Shown in pieces: positions 42,168 to 50,756 of a stretch of DNA of 64,000 nucleotides. Origin of the DNA: Streptomyces sp. B1I3 (GTDB taxonomy: Bacteria > Actinomycetota > Actinomycetes > Streptomycetales > Streptomycetaceae); assembly GCF_030816615.1 (NCBI RefSeq), contig NZ_JAUSYD010000001.1:3676001-3740000 (forward strand), in the 5' to 3' direction. Both the position numbers and the translations under genes were made by a program. The notes beneath the pieces are model-generated. The model worked only from the letters and a program-made list of their open reading frames with translations. It was not told the origin of the DNA and made no database searches. Positions within the stretch are counted from its first letter, which is position 1, and each line of letters opens with the position of its first letter.

Positions 42168-42929
42168 ATGGCCTGGCCGATCTCGGAAGTCGCCCGCATG
42201 TCGGGCGTCACGGCCCGCACCCTGCGGCACTACGACGACATCGGTCTGCTGCCGCCTGCCTGGACGGGGAGCAGCGGCCATCGTCACTACGAGGAGCACC
42301 AGCTGCTTCGGCTGCAGCAGGTCCTCGTACTCCGGGAGCTGGGCGTGGGACTGCCCGAGATCGGGCGGATCCTCGCCGAGCAGGTCGACGAACTGGAGGC
42401 GCTGCGCGGTCACCACCGCCGGCTGCTCGCCGAGCGCGACCGGCTCGACACCCTGGCCGGCACCGTCTCCCGCACGATCGCCGAACTGGAGAGATCCAGG
42501 AAGGACGGCGCAACCTTGAACAGCATCAACCGACCGGAGAACCTGTTCGAAGGCGTCCGGACCACCCAGTACGCAGAGAGCCTGGCCGGCTTCCCCGAGC
42601 TGGCGGGAGAGGTGGAGCAGCACACCTCGGGCTGGAGCGACGCCGAGGCAGAGACCGCGCACCGCGAGCGTACGGCGCAGATGATCCGGCTGGCGGAGCT
42701 GATGGCCGCCGGCAGCACGGCGGACGCCGAACCGGTGCAGGCTCACATCGACGCCCAGTACAGGGCCCTGACCGCACTGCGCACCGTCACCGCCGACGAG
42801 TACCGCGCGATCGGGCGCTCCTGTGTGGACAACGCCCGGTGGCGTGCGGCGTACGAGGCGATCGCCCCGGGTCTCGCCGGATACCAGCGTGACGCCATCG
42901 AGGCGTACGCCGCTTCCCTGACCGGCTGA
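42168..42929 (+). CDS. MerR-family regulator with TipAS antibiotic-binding domain
   Basis: The 253-residue protein has a MerR helix-turn-helix (residues 4-70: SEVARMSGVTARTLRHYDDIGLLPP), a long coiled coil (about 75-110), and a C-terminal TipAS domain (about 130-250: NLFEGVRTTQYAESLAGFPELAGEVEQHTSGW... ). TipAL proteins bind thiopeptide antibiotics and activate their own promoters. The autoregulatory promoter just upstream fits. It is well preceded by an RBS (gagagggga). Confidence 0.9.
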   Translation: MAWPISEVARMSGVTARTLRHYDDIGLLPPAWTGSSGHRHYEEHQLLRLQQVLVLRELGVGLPEIGRILAEQVDELEALRGHHRRLLAERDRLDTLAGTVSRTIAELERSRKDGATLNSINRPENLFEGVRTTQYAESLAGFPELAGEVEQHTSGWSDAEAETAHRERTAQMIRLAELMAAGSTADAEPVQAHIDAQYRALTALRTVTADEYRAIGRSCVDNARWRAAYEAIAPGLAGYQRDAIEAYAASLTG

Positions 42930-43029
42930 GCCCCGGCCCGGGCCGGGGGCCCCACGGCTGCATATCCGCGTCCGGGACCGAGCCCCGGCCCGGGCGGGGC
43001 CCCATGCTCGGGACCTCCTTCGGCATGGG

Positions 43030-43061
43030 ATGAGGGGTGCCCCGTCCGGGACACCCCTCAT
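43030..43061. terminator. terminator between the MerR and PAP2 genes
   Basis: Ten-base arms ATGAGGGGTG and CACCCCTCAT surround CCCG/CGGG pairing. It separates two convergent genes and could serve both. A second GC-rich stem of CCCGGCCCGG type lies upstream near 42936-42990. Confidence 0.7.
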
Positions 43062-43083
43062 GGCCGTCGTCGTGCACCTGCCT

Positions 43084-43818
43084 CTAGGCGGCGAGGTCCT
43101 TCTCGTCGGGCGTCCCGCCCCGTCCCGAGCCCGGGCGCGGCTCGGGAATGCCGCGTGAGTCACCCTGCCCGTCGGTCCCGGCGGTCGCCGGCCTGCGCGA
43201 GCGGACGAGCCGTCCGACCGATCCGGCCCGGGCCACGGCCGCCACCACGGGGGTCAGCAGCATCATCGCCAGCGGGGCGAGCAGCAGCGCCACGGCCGTA
43301 CCGAGAGCGAAACCGCCGATCACGTCGGTCGGGTAGTGCACGCCCATGTAGACGCGGCAGAAGCCTTCCAGCAGCGCCAGCGCGATCGCCGCCAGACCGA
43401 ACTTGCGGTTGGCCACGAAGAGACCGACGGCAATGGCCATCGCCATCGTCGCGTGGTCGCTCACGAAGGAGAAGTCGTCCTTGCCCGCCACCAGGACGTC
43501 CAGCCCCTGGTGATCGTTGAACGGGCGGGGCCTCTCCACGAACCCCCGGATCGGAATGTTGACGATCAACGCGATTCCGGCGGCGAGAGGCGCCCAGACC
43601 AGTCCGGCGACCGCTGTCACCGAGTCCTCGGCCGTCCCGCGTCGGCGAACGCTCCACCAGCACCACAGGACCACCAGGACCATGCCGAGCATGATCCCGT
43701 ATTCACCGACGAACTCCATGACCCGGTCGAACCAGGTAGGAGCGGCCTTCGCCAGCCCATTGATGTCGTAGAGCAGGCTGACGTCCGGGTTCGACCCATC
43801 GAGTGCGAGTCCAGCCAT
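43084..43818 (-). CDS. PAP2-family membrane phosphatase
   Basis: The 244-residue protein has about five transmembrane helices and the three phosphatase motifs: RGFVERPRPF (residues 91-100, RP at 96-97), FSFVSDHA (SDH at 120-122) and RVYMGVHYPTDVIGG (R155, H161, D165). PAP2 enzymes dephosphorylate lipid phosphates such as undecaprenyl-pyrophosphate. The tail after residue 205 is polar and low complexity. A role in cell-wall lipid recycling is possible. Confidence 0.87.
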   Translation of the reverse strand: MAGLALDGSNPDVSLLYDINGLAKAAPTWFDRVMEFVGEYGIMLGMVLVVLWCWWSVRRRGTAEDSVTAVAGLVWAPLAAGIALIVNIPIRGFVERPRPFNDHQGLDVLVAGKDDFSFVSDHATMAMAIAVGLFVANRKFGLAAIALALLEGFCRVYMGVHYPTDVIGGFALGTAVALLLAPLAMMLLTPVVAAVARAGSVGRLVRSRRPATAGTDGQGDSRGIPEPRPGSGRGGTPDEKDLAA

Positions 43819-44176
43819 CTGCTGCGGCCCCTTGCCTTGTCTTCTGCTGCGGCACACAACATCGTGCGACGCCTTGGTCGGACCCCCGTGGTCGGTGCGG
43901 ATTCAGTACTGCGTGACGTCGCGATGCCGTGACGTTGCCCGCCCCGGCCCAGTCGCCGCGTGGTCAGTGCGCATGCTGTCCCAGTCCAGGAAACGGCCTC
44001 AAAGCTCCGTACGTTCCGCTCTCCACCGAATGATCACCATGACGTTATCGAAGAGTGACACATCGTCGCAGCTCAGGGCCCAGGCTTAACGGAGAGTTCC
44101 GGCCATGCCCGACTCGCCGTCAGCTCTTCCCCCGGGTCCATCTGTCGGCTTTGCCACGGATTTTCGAGGAGCCTTC
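43819..44176. other. intergenic stretch of about 360 bp without a gene
   Basis: No coding frame passes inspection. It contains only ordinary sequence and the start region of the PAP2 gene (no clear -10/-35). A single unit like those of the 11-bp array lies near 44120 (cgtcagctctt). Confidence 0.4.
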
Positions 44177-44231
44177 CATCGGCTTTCCGTCAGCTCCCCA
44201 TCAGCTGTCCGTCAGCTTTCCATCAACTCTC
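44177..44231. repeat. five 11-bp direct repeats at the 3' end of the transglycosylase gene
   Basis: CATCGGCTTTC, CGTCAGCTCCC, CATCAGCTGTC, CGTCAGCTTTC and CATCAACTCTC follow each other with an exact 11-bp period. The last unit overlaps the gene's stop codon (44223-44225). On the minus strand most units contain a TGA. The function is unknown: it may be slippage-generated, or a binding array for an OmpR-type regulator. Confidence 0.75.
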
Positions 44232-45245
44232 CGGGAGGGCGGTGGGAAGCGCCGCCGCCCCGTCCTTCGTGACCCTGGTCGCACCGAAGTAGTCAGGGGT
44301 GTCGATCTTGTCGAACCGGATGACGGCGCCGGTGTACGGCGCGTTGATCATGTACCCGCCCCCGACGTACAGCCCCACGTGGTGGATGGCCCGCGAGTTG
44401 GTCAGATCGTCCGAGAAGAACACCAGGTCCCCGGGGAGCAGCTCATCCCGTGAGGGGTGGGGGCCGGCGTTGTACTGATCGTTCGCCACCCGGGGCAACT
44501 CGATGTCCACGGTCCGGTACGCGGCCTGGGTCAGCCCGGAACAGTCGAACCGCCCTCCCTGGTCGGCCGTGCCGTTACCGCCCCAGAGATAAGGGGTACC
44601 GAGCTTCTTCTGTGCGAAGTAGATGGCCCCGGCCGCCTGCTGCGACGGCTGGACCCGACCGACCGGCCTCGCGAAGCTCTTCTCCAGGGAACGGATGATC
44701 TTGACGTAGTTCTGGGTCTCCTCGATCGCGGGTACCCCGCCCGCCCTGATCACCCGGTAGGCCCCGGCGTTGTACGCGGCGAGCATGTTGTCGGTCGGGT
44801 CACCCGGGACCTTCTTGACGTACCCCGCGAGCTCGCAGTCGTACGAGGCGGCCGAGGGAATCGCGTCGGCCGGGTCCCACACATCCCGGTCGCCGTCGCT
44901 GTCCCCGTCGATGCCGTGCGTAGCCCAGGTCCCGGGGATGAACTGCGCGATGCCCTGCGCCGCGGCGTTGCTCTGCGCGCGAGGGTTCCAGCCGCTCTCC
45001 TGGTACAACTGCGCCGCTAGAAGCGCGGGATTGATGGCCGGGCAGAGGGCACCCCACTTCTCCACGAGCGGCTGGTACCGCGCCGGCACGGCCCCCTTGG
45101 CCAGCCCTACGGCCCCGCCCGCCCCACTGATCCCGGCGGCGGCGGAGTACGTACCGACGACGAGCAGCGCAATGAAACACAGGCCGAGCCCGATCCCACC
45201 GCCGACGAACACCCAGTATTTCCGCACACCCCAACCATCCCCCAT
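44223..45245 (-). CDS. bifunctional wall hydrolase: transglycosylase plus NlpC/P60 (VirB1/TcpG-like)
   Basis: The 340-residue protein has an N-terminal membrane anchor (residues 10-40), then a lytic transglycosylase domain with catalytic Glu83 in QESGWNP, AQGIAQFIPGTWATHG and AAYNAGAYRV. A C-terminal NlpC/P60 domain has Cys235 in RFDCSGL and His289 in IHHVGLYV. Such two-domain enzymes open peptidoglycan for Gram-positive conjugation machines (TcpG and relatives). In this window it precedes the secretion-like cluster by about 8 kb, the three-gene island lying between. Confidence 0.92.
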   Translation of the reverse strand: MGDGWGVRKYWVFVGGGIGLGLCFIALLVVGTYSAAAGISGAGGAVGLAKGAVPARYQPLVEKWGALCPAINPALLAAQLYQESGWNPRAQSNAAAQGIAQFIPGTWATHGIDGDSDGDRDVWDPADAIPSAASYDCELAGYVKKVPGDPTDNMLAAYNAGAYRVIRAGGVPAIEETQNYVKIIRSLEKSFARPVGRVQPSQQAAGAIYFAQKKLGTPYLWGGNGTADQGGRFDCSGLTQAAYRTVDIELPRVANDQYNAGPHPSRDELLPGDLVFFSDDLTNSRAIHHVGLYVGGGYMINAPYTGAVIRFDKIDTPDYFGATRVTKDGAAALPTALPES

Positions 45246-45338
45246 TCGAGGACCGTTCAGGGTGAGATTCGCTGGTGTGTACGGGTTGACGGAGGCATGA
45301 GGGGGCGTCAGGGGCGGCTACAGGGGGCGGTCAGGGGG

Positions 45339-45899
45339 TCAAGGGGCGCTGGCTGACCAGAAGGGGGAGCGGACGTTGGGGCGGGGGAGGGGGTAGACAC
45401 CCTCGTAGGAGCGCCCTTTCGGTGGGGTGGTGGACTCGGCCACTTCAGACTTCTCGACGCAAGGGCTGTCCACTTCGAAAAACACCTGCCCTTCACCTCC
45501 TACGATCAAGCTGACGCCGAAGCCGTCCTTAGACTGAGCGAAGATGGCGGGAGAAGCTGAATCGTTGTTGATGGACTTCATCGTGTAGCCGCTCCTCCGC
45601 CAAGAGCGATCCACCACGCCCAGAAAGTTACCCCGGCGCTCGGCAGACACGATAGTCATGACGGCGCGCCTTCGTGTTACGTCGCAACTGCCCGCAGTGG
45701 TTGGCCCATGGGCCCACTGGACCTCCGGCTCAATATCCGCTAACAGAGCATCCAAGATTCCATCAGCCCGTTCCGCCGCTTCCTGCATATCCATCTCAGC
45801 CCTCTCGTCTCCATCGAAAGGCGCAACACTGTCTCCGCATCCGGCAAGTAGAACAGATACAAATAGCGTTGCAGTCACGAACCGGAGTGGAAGCGTCAT
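45339..45899 (-). CDS. lipoprotein of the low-GC operon (candidate immunity protein)
   Basis: The 186-residue precursor starts with a lipoprotein signal ending LLAGC (cysteine 21), followed by an acidic helix and a beta-rich domain. It shares ATGA with the DUF1023 gene upstream. Codons such as CTA, GTA, TCT and AGT, and a TTA codon at residue 53 (45741-45743), are unusual for Streptomyces. I find no family. Its position as the last gene after a putative hydrolase and its surface location suggest an immunity or partner protein, which is inference. Confidence 0.65.
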   Translation of the reverse strand: MTLPLRFVTATLFVSVLLAGCGDSVAPFDGDERAEMDMQEAAERADGILDALLADIEPEVQWAHGPTTAGSCDVTRRRAVMTIVSAERRGNFLGVVDRSWRRSGYTMKSINNDSASPAIFAQSKDGFGVSLIVGGEGQVFFEVDSPCVEKSEVAESTTPPKGRSYEGVYPLPRPNVRSPFWSASAP

Positions 45900-47671
45900 C
45901 GATACTCCTCAGGCCTTACTCTGCCGGAACGTCCAGCTGCAATAAGGGCGATACTGTTTGCTGATGCTGGATCCCTGACTGGATCAAAATACTGGGAATG
46001 GGCGTCGAACGAGACTCCATGCGCACCAACTAGATCTGGGCCCTCAGCAACAGAAAAGCGTCTTGCACCAAATGCCTTGCTTGCAGGGTCCTTGCCGAAC
46101 CATAGGTCGTCATCTCCCTCGTCCGCGACGTCTCCCGCCCAATAGGCGAATGGCCCTGTCGCCGCACCAACAATCACCTGTTGCTTAGATGGCAGCTTGG
46201 TCACCACATCGTTGTCCGCAGCGCCGACGAAAACATGCCCTCGTTCCACTCCCAGGTCCGACGAGCGTTCCACGCCCACTCCGGGGCTCCCCAAGAGCAC
46301 AATGTCGTCGACTCCCGGCGTCCCGCCGCCCTGCTGCGTTGCGGCGCCAACCGTACGGGAGCCGTACGAATGACCAATGGCCGTCAGGTGCGGATTCTCG
46401 TTTTCATTCGTAGCCACCAGGCCGCCCATGAAACCATTGAAGGAACGCCCACCCACCATTGCCTTTTCGTCGCCCATCACTGCCAGACTATCCATCCCGT
46501 CCACCAACTGGGGTGCGTCGTACCCTAACCATGCAATTGCCGCACTAGATGGATCATGATATAGGGCACCAATTGCCGTGTCGCGGGCGCGCTTGAGGTC
46601 ATTCTCTGCGAAGCCTCTATCCAATGAGGTATTCAGCCCCGGCACATAAGCCGCCACATTCCTCGCCGTATCCGGGTTCCCGTACGAAACGATCGCCCGC
46701 CCGTTCCCCTCATCGCTGATGCCCAGCAGGAACATCGGCGGCTGGGTCCCCGCCGACAGCTGCCGGTCGATCTCCCGTAAGCCCGCCAGTTGCGTGACCG
46801 ACTTCCCGTCGTCCCGGCCCTCCAGCTTGCCGATCAGCAGCTGCAGGTTGTCCCGGTTCGCCGCATCCCTGACCAGGGCCGGGATGCCGTCCAGGTTGCC
46901 GATCTGGTCCGGGTACACGGCGAGGTACTCCTCGCGTTGTTCCTTCGACAGGCCGAGCCACCAGTCCCGCCGCTCCGCAGGCGTCGCGTCCTGGGGGATG
47001 CCCGACTTCAGGTAACCCGCCGCCGCACCCCGTACCGCGGCTGCGTCGCCCGCCGCGTCCTTCCACGTCGAGTCCGGGACCTTCAGGCCCGCCTCGGCCT
47101 TCAGGTCCCGCAGGATGCGGGCGAAGCGCCAGTCGATCTCGGCCGCCGTCCGTACGGCTGCCCCGACGCGGTCCGCGATGTCCTGCGCCTTGGCCGCGTT
47201 CGGGTTGGGCGCGACCAGCCCGGAAGGCTGCACCAGGTCCGGGAACGCACCCGAGGACGCCGTACCGCCCCGGAGCGGCTTCCCGTCAACCAGCCCCTCC
47301 CCCGCCGCCGGATACGTCACCGACCCGTCCGCGTGCACCGTGAACCGCAGCGCGGCGGCGTCGCCCAGCGCGTCCGCCAGCGCCTTCTGCTGGGCCTTCA
47401 TCTCGTGGGCCAAGCTGTTCAGCGTGGTACGGATCAGCCCGCACTCGGTGTACACGTACTGGAGGTTGCGGCTCAGCTGCCGCAACCGTGCGACTGCGGA
47501 CTCAGCCGCTTCACCCTCCTGGGTGGTGCGCAGCCCGGTCAGCAGGTGCTGCTCGATCCGGTCCCGCGCCGCGTCCGCACGATTGCTCGCCCGGCCCCAC
47601 CCGTCGGCCGCGCCTTCCAGTTCGGTGCACTTCACGTCCCGCAACTGCACCCAGGTGAGTGCCGGCGTCAC
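45896..47671 (-). CDS. DUF1023 alpha/beta hydrolase with WXG100-like N-terminal region (candidate secreted effector)
   Basis: The 591-residue protein has a helical N-terminal region (about 1-130), a linker, and a C-terminal DUF1023 hydrolase (about 330-560). The latter contains GHSYGSRTVG with the nucleophile serine, DDIVLLGSPGVGV and a histidine-containing end (GAHGVSFDAHSQYF). The N-terminal half is high GC, but from about 46680 to the end the DNA is about 52% GC, and TTA codons occur at about residues 298 and 382. The composition change coincides with the domain boundary, as in polymorphic toxins. It is coupled to its neighbours by ATGA (GTG start at 47671). Confidence 0.75.
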   Translation of the reverse strand: MTPALTWVQLRDVKCTELEGAADGWGRASNRADAARDRIEQHLLTGLRTTQEGEAAESAVARLRQLSRNLQYVYTECGLIRTTLNSLAHEMKAQQKALADALGDAAALRFTVHADGSVTYPAAGEGLVDGKPLRGGTASSGAFPDLVQPSGLVAPNPNAAKAQDIADRVGAAVRTAAEIDWRFARILRDLKAEAGLKVPDSTWKDAAGDAAAVRGAAAGYLKSGIPQDATPAERRDWWLGLSKEQREEYLAVYPDQIGNLDGIPALVRDAANRDNLQLLIGKLEGRDDGKSVTQLAGLREIDRQLSAGTQPPMFLLGISDEGNGRAIVSYGNPDTARNVAAYVPGLNTSLDRGFAENDLKRARDTAIGALYHDPSSAAIAWLGYDAPQLVDGMDSLAVMGDEKAMVGGRSFNGFMGGLVATNENENPHLTAIGHSYGSRTVGAATQQGGGTPGVDDIVLLGSPGVGVERSSDLGVERGHVFVGAADNDVVTKLPSKQQVIVGAATGPFAYWAGDVADEGDDDLWFGKDPASKAFGARRFSVAEGPDLVGAHGVSFDAHSQYFDPVRDPASANSIALIAAGRSGRVRPEEYR

Positions 47672-48051
47672 CGTTCGCCACCGGGTCGCGCCGCGACCGG
47701 GGCGAACGACGACCGCACGGCCTCGTTCGTCTCACCCTGTGCCCGGGCCACGGCCCGCAGCTTCCCCGCCAGGCTGCCGCACTCGCCCCGTGCGGCCTCG
47801 ATCCGCCGCTGCCAGGACTCCCGTACGGCATCCAACTCGGCGAGTGCCTTCAGCGCGCCGGCCCCCGCGATCAGCCCCTCGTGCGCGGCCGCCAACTCGG
47901 CACGCACCGGCCCCAGCTGCGTACCCAGCCCCTCCGCGCTGCCGGCGGCACGCAGCCACGGGCCGTCGCTGTGCCGCAGCACCTGCAAGCCACCACCCGC
48001 GCCCGGCCCCGCCAGATCACTCAGCCTCCGCACGACGGACACACCGCTCAC
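47668..48051 (-). CDS. helical WXG100/ESX-like partner protein
   Basis: The 127-residue protein is almost entirely helical, with W near residues 32 and 79 (GPWLRAAG; ESWQRRIEAARGECGSL). It overlaps the DUF1023 gene by 4 nt. The GTG at 48051 has aggaacggg upstream as RBS. Small helical proteins of this size are typical partners of DUF1023 and similar secreted actinobacterial proteins. I could not confirm a W-x-G turn. Confidence 0.6.
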   Translation of the reverse strand: MSGVSVVRRLSDLAGPGAGGGLQVLRHSDGPWLRAAGSAEGLGTQLGPVRAELAAAHEGLIAGAGALKALAELDAVRESWQRRIEAARGECGSLAGKLRAVARAQGETNEAVRSSFAPVAARPGGER

Positions 48052-48258
48052 CCCGTTCCTGATCACGGAGCGGCACTGTGCCAAATCCGGCGTACCCGAC
48101 ACGCCGGACGGACCGGTACCGGGGCGCCTCGTCCCCGTCCCCCCAAGGGAATGTCCGCGCCCGACGTCACCCGAACGCGCGACTCGGAACCGACTCCCGT
48201 TGATCCACCGTCCACCTCGGCAACCGCAGGATCCGCCTCACAGCTGAGAGACCGCACC

Positions 48259-48882
48259 GTGACCGCAGCCGCCACCCGCTACCTCTACATAGCCCGCCAC
48301 GCCGAAGCATCACCGGACGAGACCGAGCTGACGGAGAACGGCCGGCGCCAGTCCGTACTGCTCGGTCGGCGCCTCGCGGACATCCCCCTCTCCGCCGTCC
48401 ATCACGGTCCGCTCCCGCGGGCCGCGCAGACCGCCCGCCTGGTCGGCGAGCAACTGGGTGACATCCCCCTGCACGTCTCCGAGGAGGCCGGAGACTACGT
48501 CCCGTACGTCCCGCAGCGCGAGGAACTCCCCCCGGATTCGGCGGACCGGCTGCTCGGCTTCGTGGAGCGGTTCCCCGCCGCGGAGCGTGCTCGCGGCCCC
48601 GAGCTGACGCGTGCCGCGACCGCCCGTTTCACCGGCCCCGTCGACGGACGCGAACCCCGGTACGAACTGCTGATCACCCACGCCTTTCTGGCGGCCTGGC
48701 TGGTGCGGGACGCCCTCGACGCTCCCGCCTGGCGCTGGCTGGGCCTCAACCATGCCAACGCGGCGCTGACCGTCATCCGGTACACCCCCGGCAGACCCCC
48801 CGCACCGGTCCTGGTCAACGACATGGGGCACCTCCCGCCCGAACTCCGCTGGACCGGCTTCCCGCAGGAACTCCGCGCCTGA
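48259..48882 (+). CDS. histidine phosphatase family protein
   Basis: The 207-residue protein has the histidine-phosphatase signature ARHAEASP (R13-H14), RAAQTARLVGEQL, and a second catalytic histidine in LLITHAFLAAWLVRD. Phosphoglycerate-mutase-like members act on small phosphates or proteins. It starts with a GTG at 48259; the frame extends upstream without support. Confidence 0.82.
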   Translation: MTAAATRYLYIARHAEASPDETELTENGRRQSVLLGRRLADIPLSAVHHGPLPRAAQTARLVGEQLGDIPLHVSEEAGDYVPYVPQREELPPDSADRLLGFVERFPAAERARGPELTRAATARFTGPVDGREPRYELLITHAFLAAWLVRDALDAPAWRWLGLNHANAALTVIRYTPGRPPAPVLVNDMGHLPPELRWTGFPQELRA

Positions 48883-49012
48883 GCCGGGCCGGCGCGAACA
48901 CCGCTCCCGGATGCACATGCCGAACCACCGGCACGGGCTCTACCTGCGTGCCCACGTCCCCCTGCACGCCGGGGAGCTCGTCCCCGGTCCGGTGAAGCCG
49001 GAGGACCACACC
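48883..49012. other. 130-bp intergenic
   Basis: Nothing assignable is seen. The short frames here have no family features. Confidence 0.3.
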
Positions 49013-49486
49013 TCATCCACGGTCACGCCAAGGCGCCCCACGACACTCCGGTTCGCCTACGCATTCGACCCACAGCACCTTGCCGCCCTGACCCGGTAGA
49101 CCACCCCTGATCGGGTACGCACCCCAGCTGTCCGCGTATTCCTGCACGAGGTACAGCCCTCGCCCCCGCTCGGCGAGCACCTCAGGCGCCTCTGCCACGC
49201 CTCCCCCTCCGAACGGATCCGGGATTTCCGGGCAGGAATCCCACACACCGACCCGGACCCGGTTCCGCCCGGCCCCACGCAACCGGAGCGAGTACGGCCC
49301 CGAGGAGTGCCGGTAGGCGTTGGTCACCAACTCGCCGGCCAGCAGCTCGGCGGTGTCGACGAGATGCCGCATCCCGTGCACACGCAGCACCGTCCGCAGC
49401 GTGGCACGGGCGACCCCGGGCCCCCGGGGATCCTGCGGAAGTTGGAGGGTGTACGCCCAGGGCGGCGTTACGGTGGCCAGAGCCAT
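49013..49486 (-). CDS. RsbW-like ATP-binding (anti-sigma/anti-regulator) protein
   Basis: The 157-residue protein is a short GHKL ATPase with ELVTNAYRHSS (N-box), VWDSCPEIPD and ERGRGLYLVQEYADSWG (G-box). It is divergent from an Scr1-type regulator with DUF397 genes, the usual arrangement of the whiJ/abaA-like developmental loci in Streptomyces. It may act as an anti-sigma factor or anti-anti-regulator kinase; partner unknown. Confidence 0.82.
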   Translation of the reverse strand: MALATVTPPWAYTLQLPQDPRGPGVARATLRTVLRVHGMRHLVDTAELLAGELVTNAYRHSSGPYSLRLRGAGRNRVRVGVWDSCPEIPDPFGGGGVAEAPEVLAERGRGLYLVQEYADSWGAYPIRGGLPGQGGKVLWVECVGEPECRGAPWRDRG

Positions 49487-49695
49487 GGAAGTCTCCGTTC
49501 ACGGAGGAGCGTCGAGGTGTGCGTCGAGTTGCCCAGTGACCAGGTCGCTCCGTCGAGCGGGGTACTTCCGGGCGGGTGGCCTGAGAGTGAGACTAGGCAC
49601 CCGCAAGCATTCCTTGTGCCGATCAGGCGGAATCCTTGAGTCGAACCACTCGTGTGAGTGACGCCGCAACTCCGGCGAAAGTAGGGACGGTTCAC

Positions 49696-50547
49696 ATGAC
49701 AGGCAGGGCGGCTCCCACCGCACGCCGGGCGCGACTGGGTGCGGAGCTGCGCAAACTACGTGAACGCGCGGGGATGACCACCACGCAAGCGGCGAAACTG
49801 CTCGGCACGAGCTCGGGTCAGCTGAGCAACATAGAGGTCGCCCGGTTCGGCGTCAGCGCGGAGCGTGTCCGGGTCGCGGCGGGCGCCTACTCCTGCACCG
49901 ACCAGGCTCTGATCAAAGCCCTGGTGGCCATGACCGGTGACCGCCGACGCGGTTGGTGGGAGGAGTACCGGGAAATCCTGCCACCCAGACTCCTCGACCT
50001 GGCCGAGATCGAGGATCACGGTACAAGCCTGCGGGCAGCCCACAGCATGCATATCCCCGGCCTTCTCCAGACGGTGGATCACGCGCGCGAGATCCACCGT
50101 CAAGCCGTCCCGGAAATGTCACCGCCGGAGATCGAGCACCGGGTCTCGTACCGCGTGAAGCGCCAGAACGTGCTGTACCGAGCGAACGCCGTCCCCTATC
50201 GGGCCCTCATCCATGAGGCCGCCCTGCGGATGAGGTTCGGGGGCCCGGCTGTCGCCCGCACCCAGCTCCGGCACCTGCTGGATGTCGGCGAGCGAGACCA
50301 CGTGACGGTTCGAGTGATCCCCTTCACGGCCACGAACTACCCGGGCTCAGGCCAGTCCGTCTACTACGTGCACGGCCCGGTTCCCCGTCTCGACACCGCT
50401 CAGCTCGACCAGTCACACGGGCCGGTCTTCATCGACTCCGAGACCCAGCTGGCCCAGTACCGGCTTCTCTTCGAGCGCCTCGACGCCGCAGCGTTGACCC
50501 CTGCCCGTTCACGCGACCTCATCCACGAGATCGCTCAGCAGCTGTGA
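49696..50547 (+). CDS. Scr1/WhiJ-type helix-turn-helix regulator (DUF5753)
   Basis: The 283-residue protein has an XRE helix-turn-helix (about residues 15-70: LRKLRERAGMTTTQAAKLLGTSSGQLSNIE) and a DUF5753 C-terminal domain (about 100-280). It is followed by two DUF397 genes, its usual small acidic partners. The ATG at 49696 fits family starts; an upstream in-frame TTG at 49636 would add 20 residues. Confidence 0.88.
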   Translation: MTGRAAPTARRARLGAELRKLRERAGMTTTQAAKLLGTSSGQLSNIEVARFGVSAERVRVAAGAYSCTDQALIKALVAMTGDRRRGWWEEYREILPPRLLDLAEIEDHGTSLRAAHSMHIPGLLQTVDHAREIHRQAVPEMSPPEIEHRVSYRVKRQNVLYRANAVPYRALIHEAALRMRFGGPAVARTQLRHLLDVGERDHVTVRVIPFTATNYPGSGQSVYYVHGPVPRLDTAQLDQSHGPVFIDSETQLAQYRLLFERLDAAALTPARSRDLIHEIAQQL

Positions 50548-50561
50548 AGGACGTGAAGGAC

Positions 50562-50756
50562 ATGACGATGACCGTTTCCGACTGGCAGAAGTCCTCGTAC
50601 TGCGCGCAGGGCGAAGCCTGCGTACACGTCGGCAGTTCTCCGGGGACGGTCGCCCTGACCGAGAGCAGCGACCCCACAGGGGCGATCCTCCGCACCACCC
50701 CGACCGCATGGGCAGCCCTGATCCGGAGCGTCAAGGAAGTCCAGCCCCGTGGATGA
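50562..50756 (+). CDS. DUF397 protein
   Basis: The 64-residue protein (MTMTVSDWQKSSYCAQGEAC, VHVGSSPGTVALTESS...) is a typical DUF397 partner of Scr1/WhiJ-type regulators. The start is uncertain: a GTG at 50544 overlaps the regulator stop, and ATG at 50562 and 50568 both have gaagga upstream. Confidence 0.8.
   Translation: MTMTVSDWQKSSYCAQGEACVHVGSSPGTVALTESSDPTGAILRTTPTAWAALIRSVKEVQPRG

Noticed and set aside
48911..49099. 62-residue plus-strand frame between the histidine phosphatase and the RsbW-like gene
   Set aside because: No RBS, overlaps the 3' end of the minus-strand gene, and no family resemblance.
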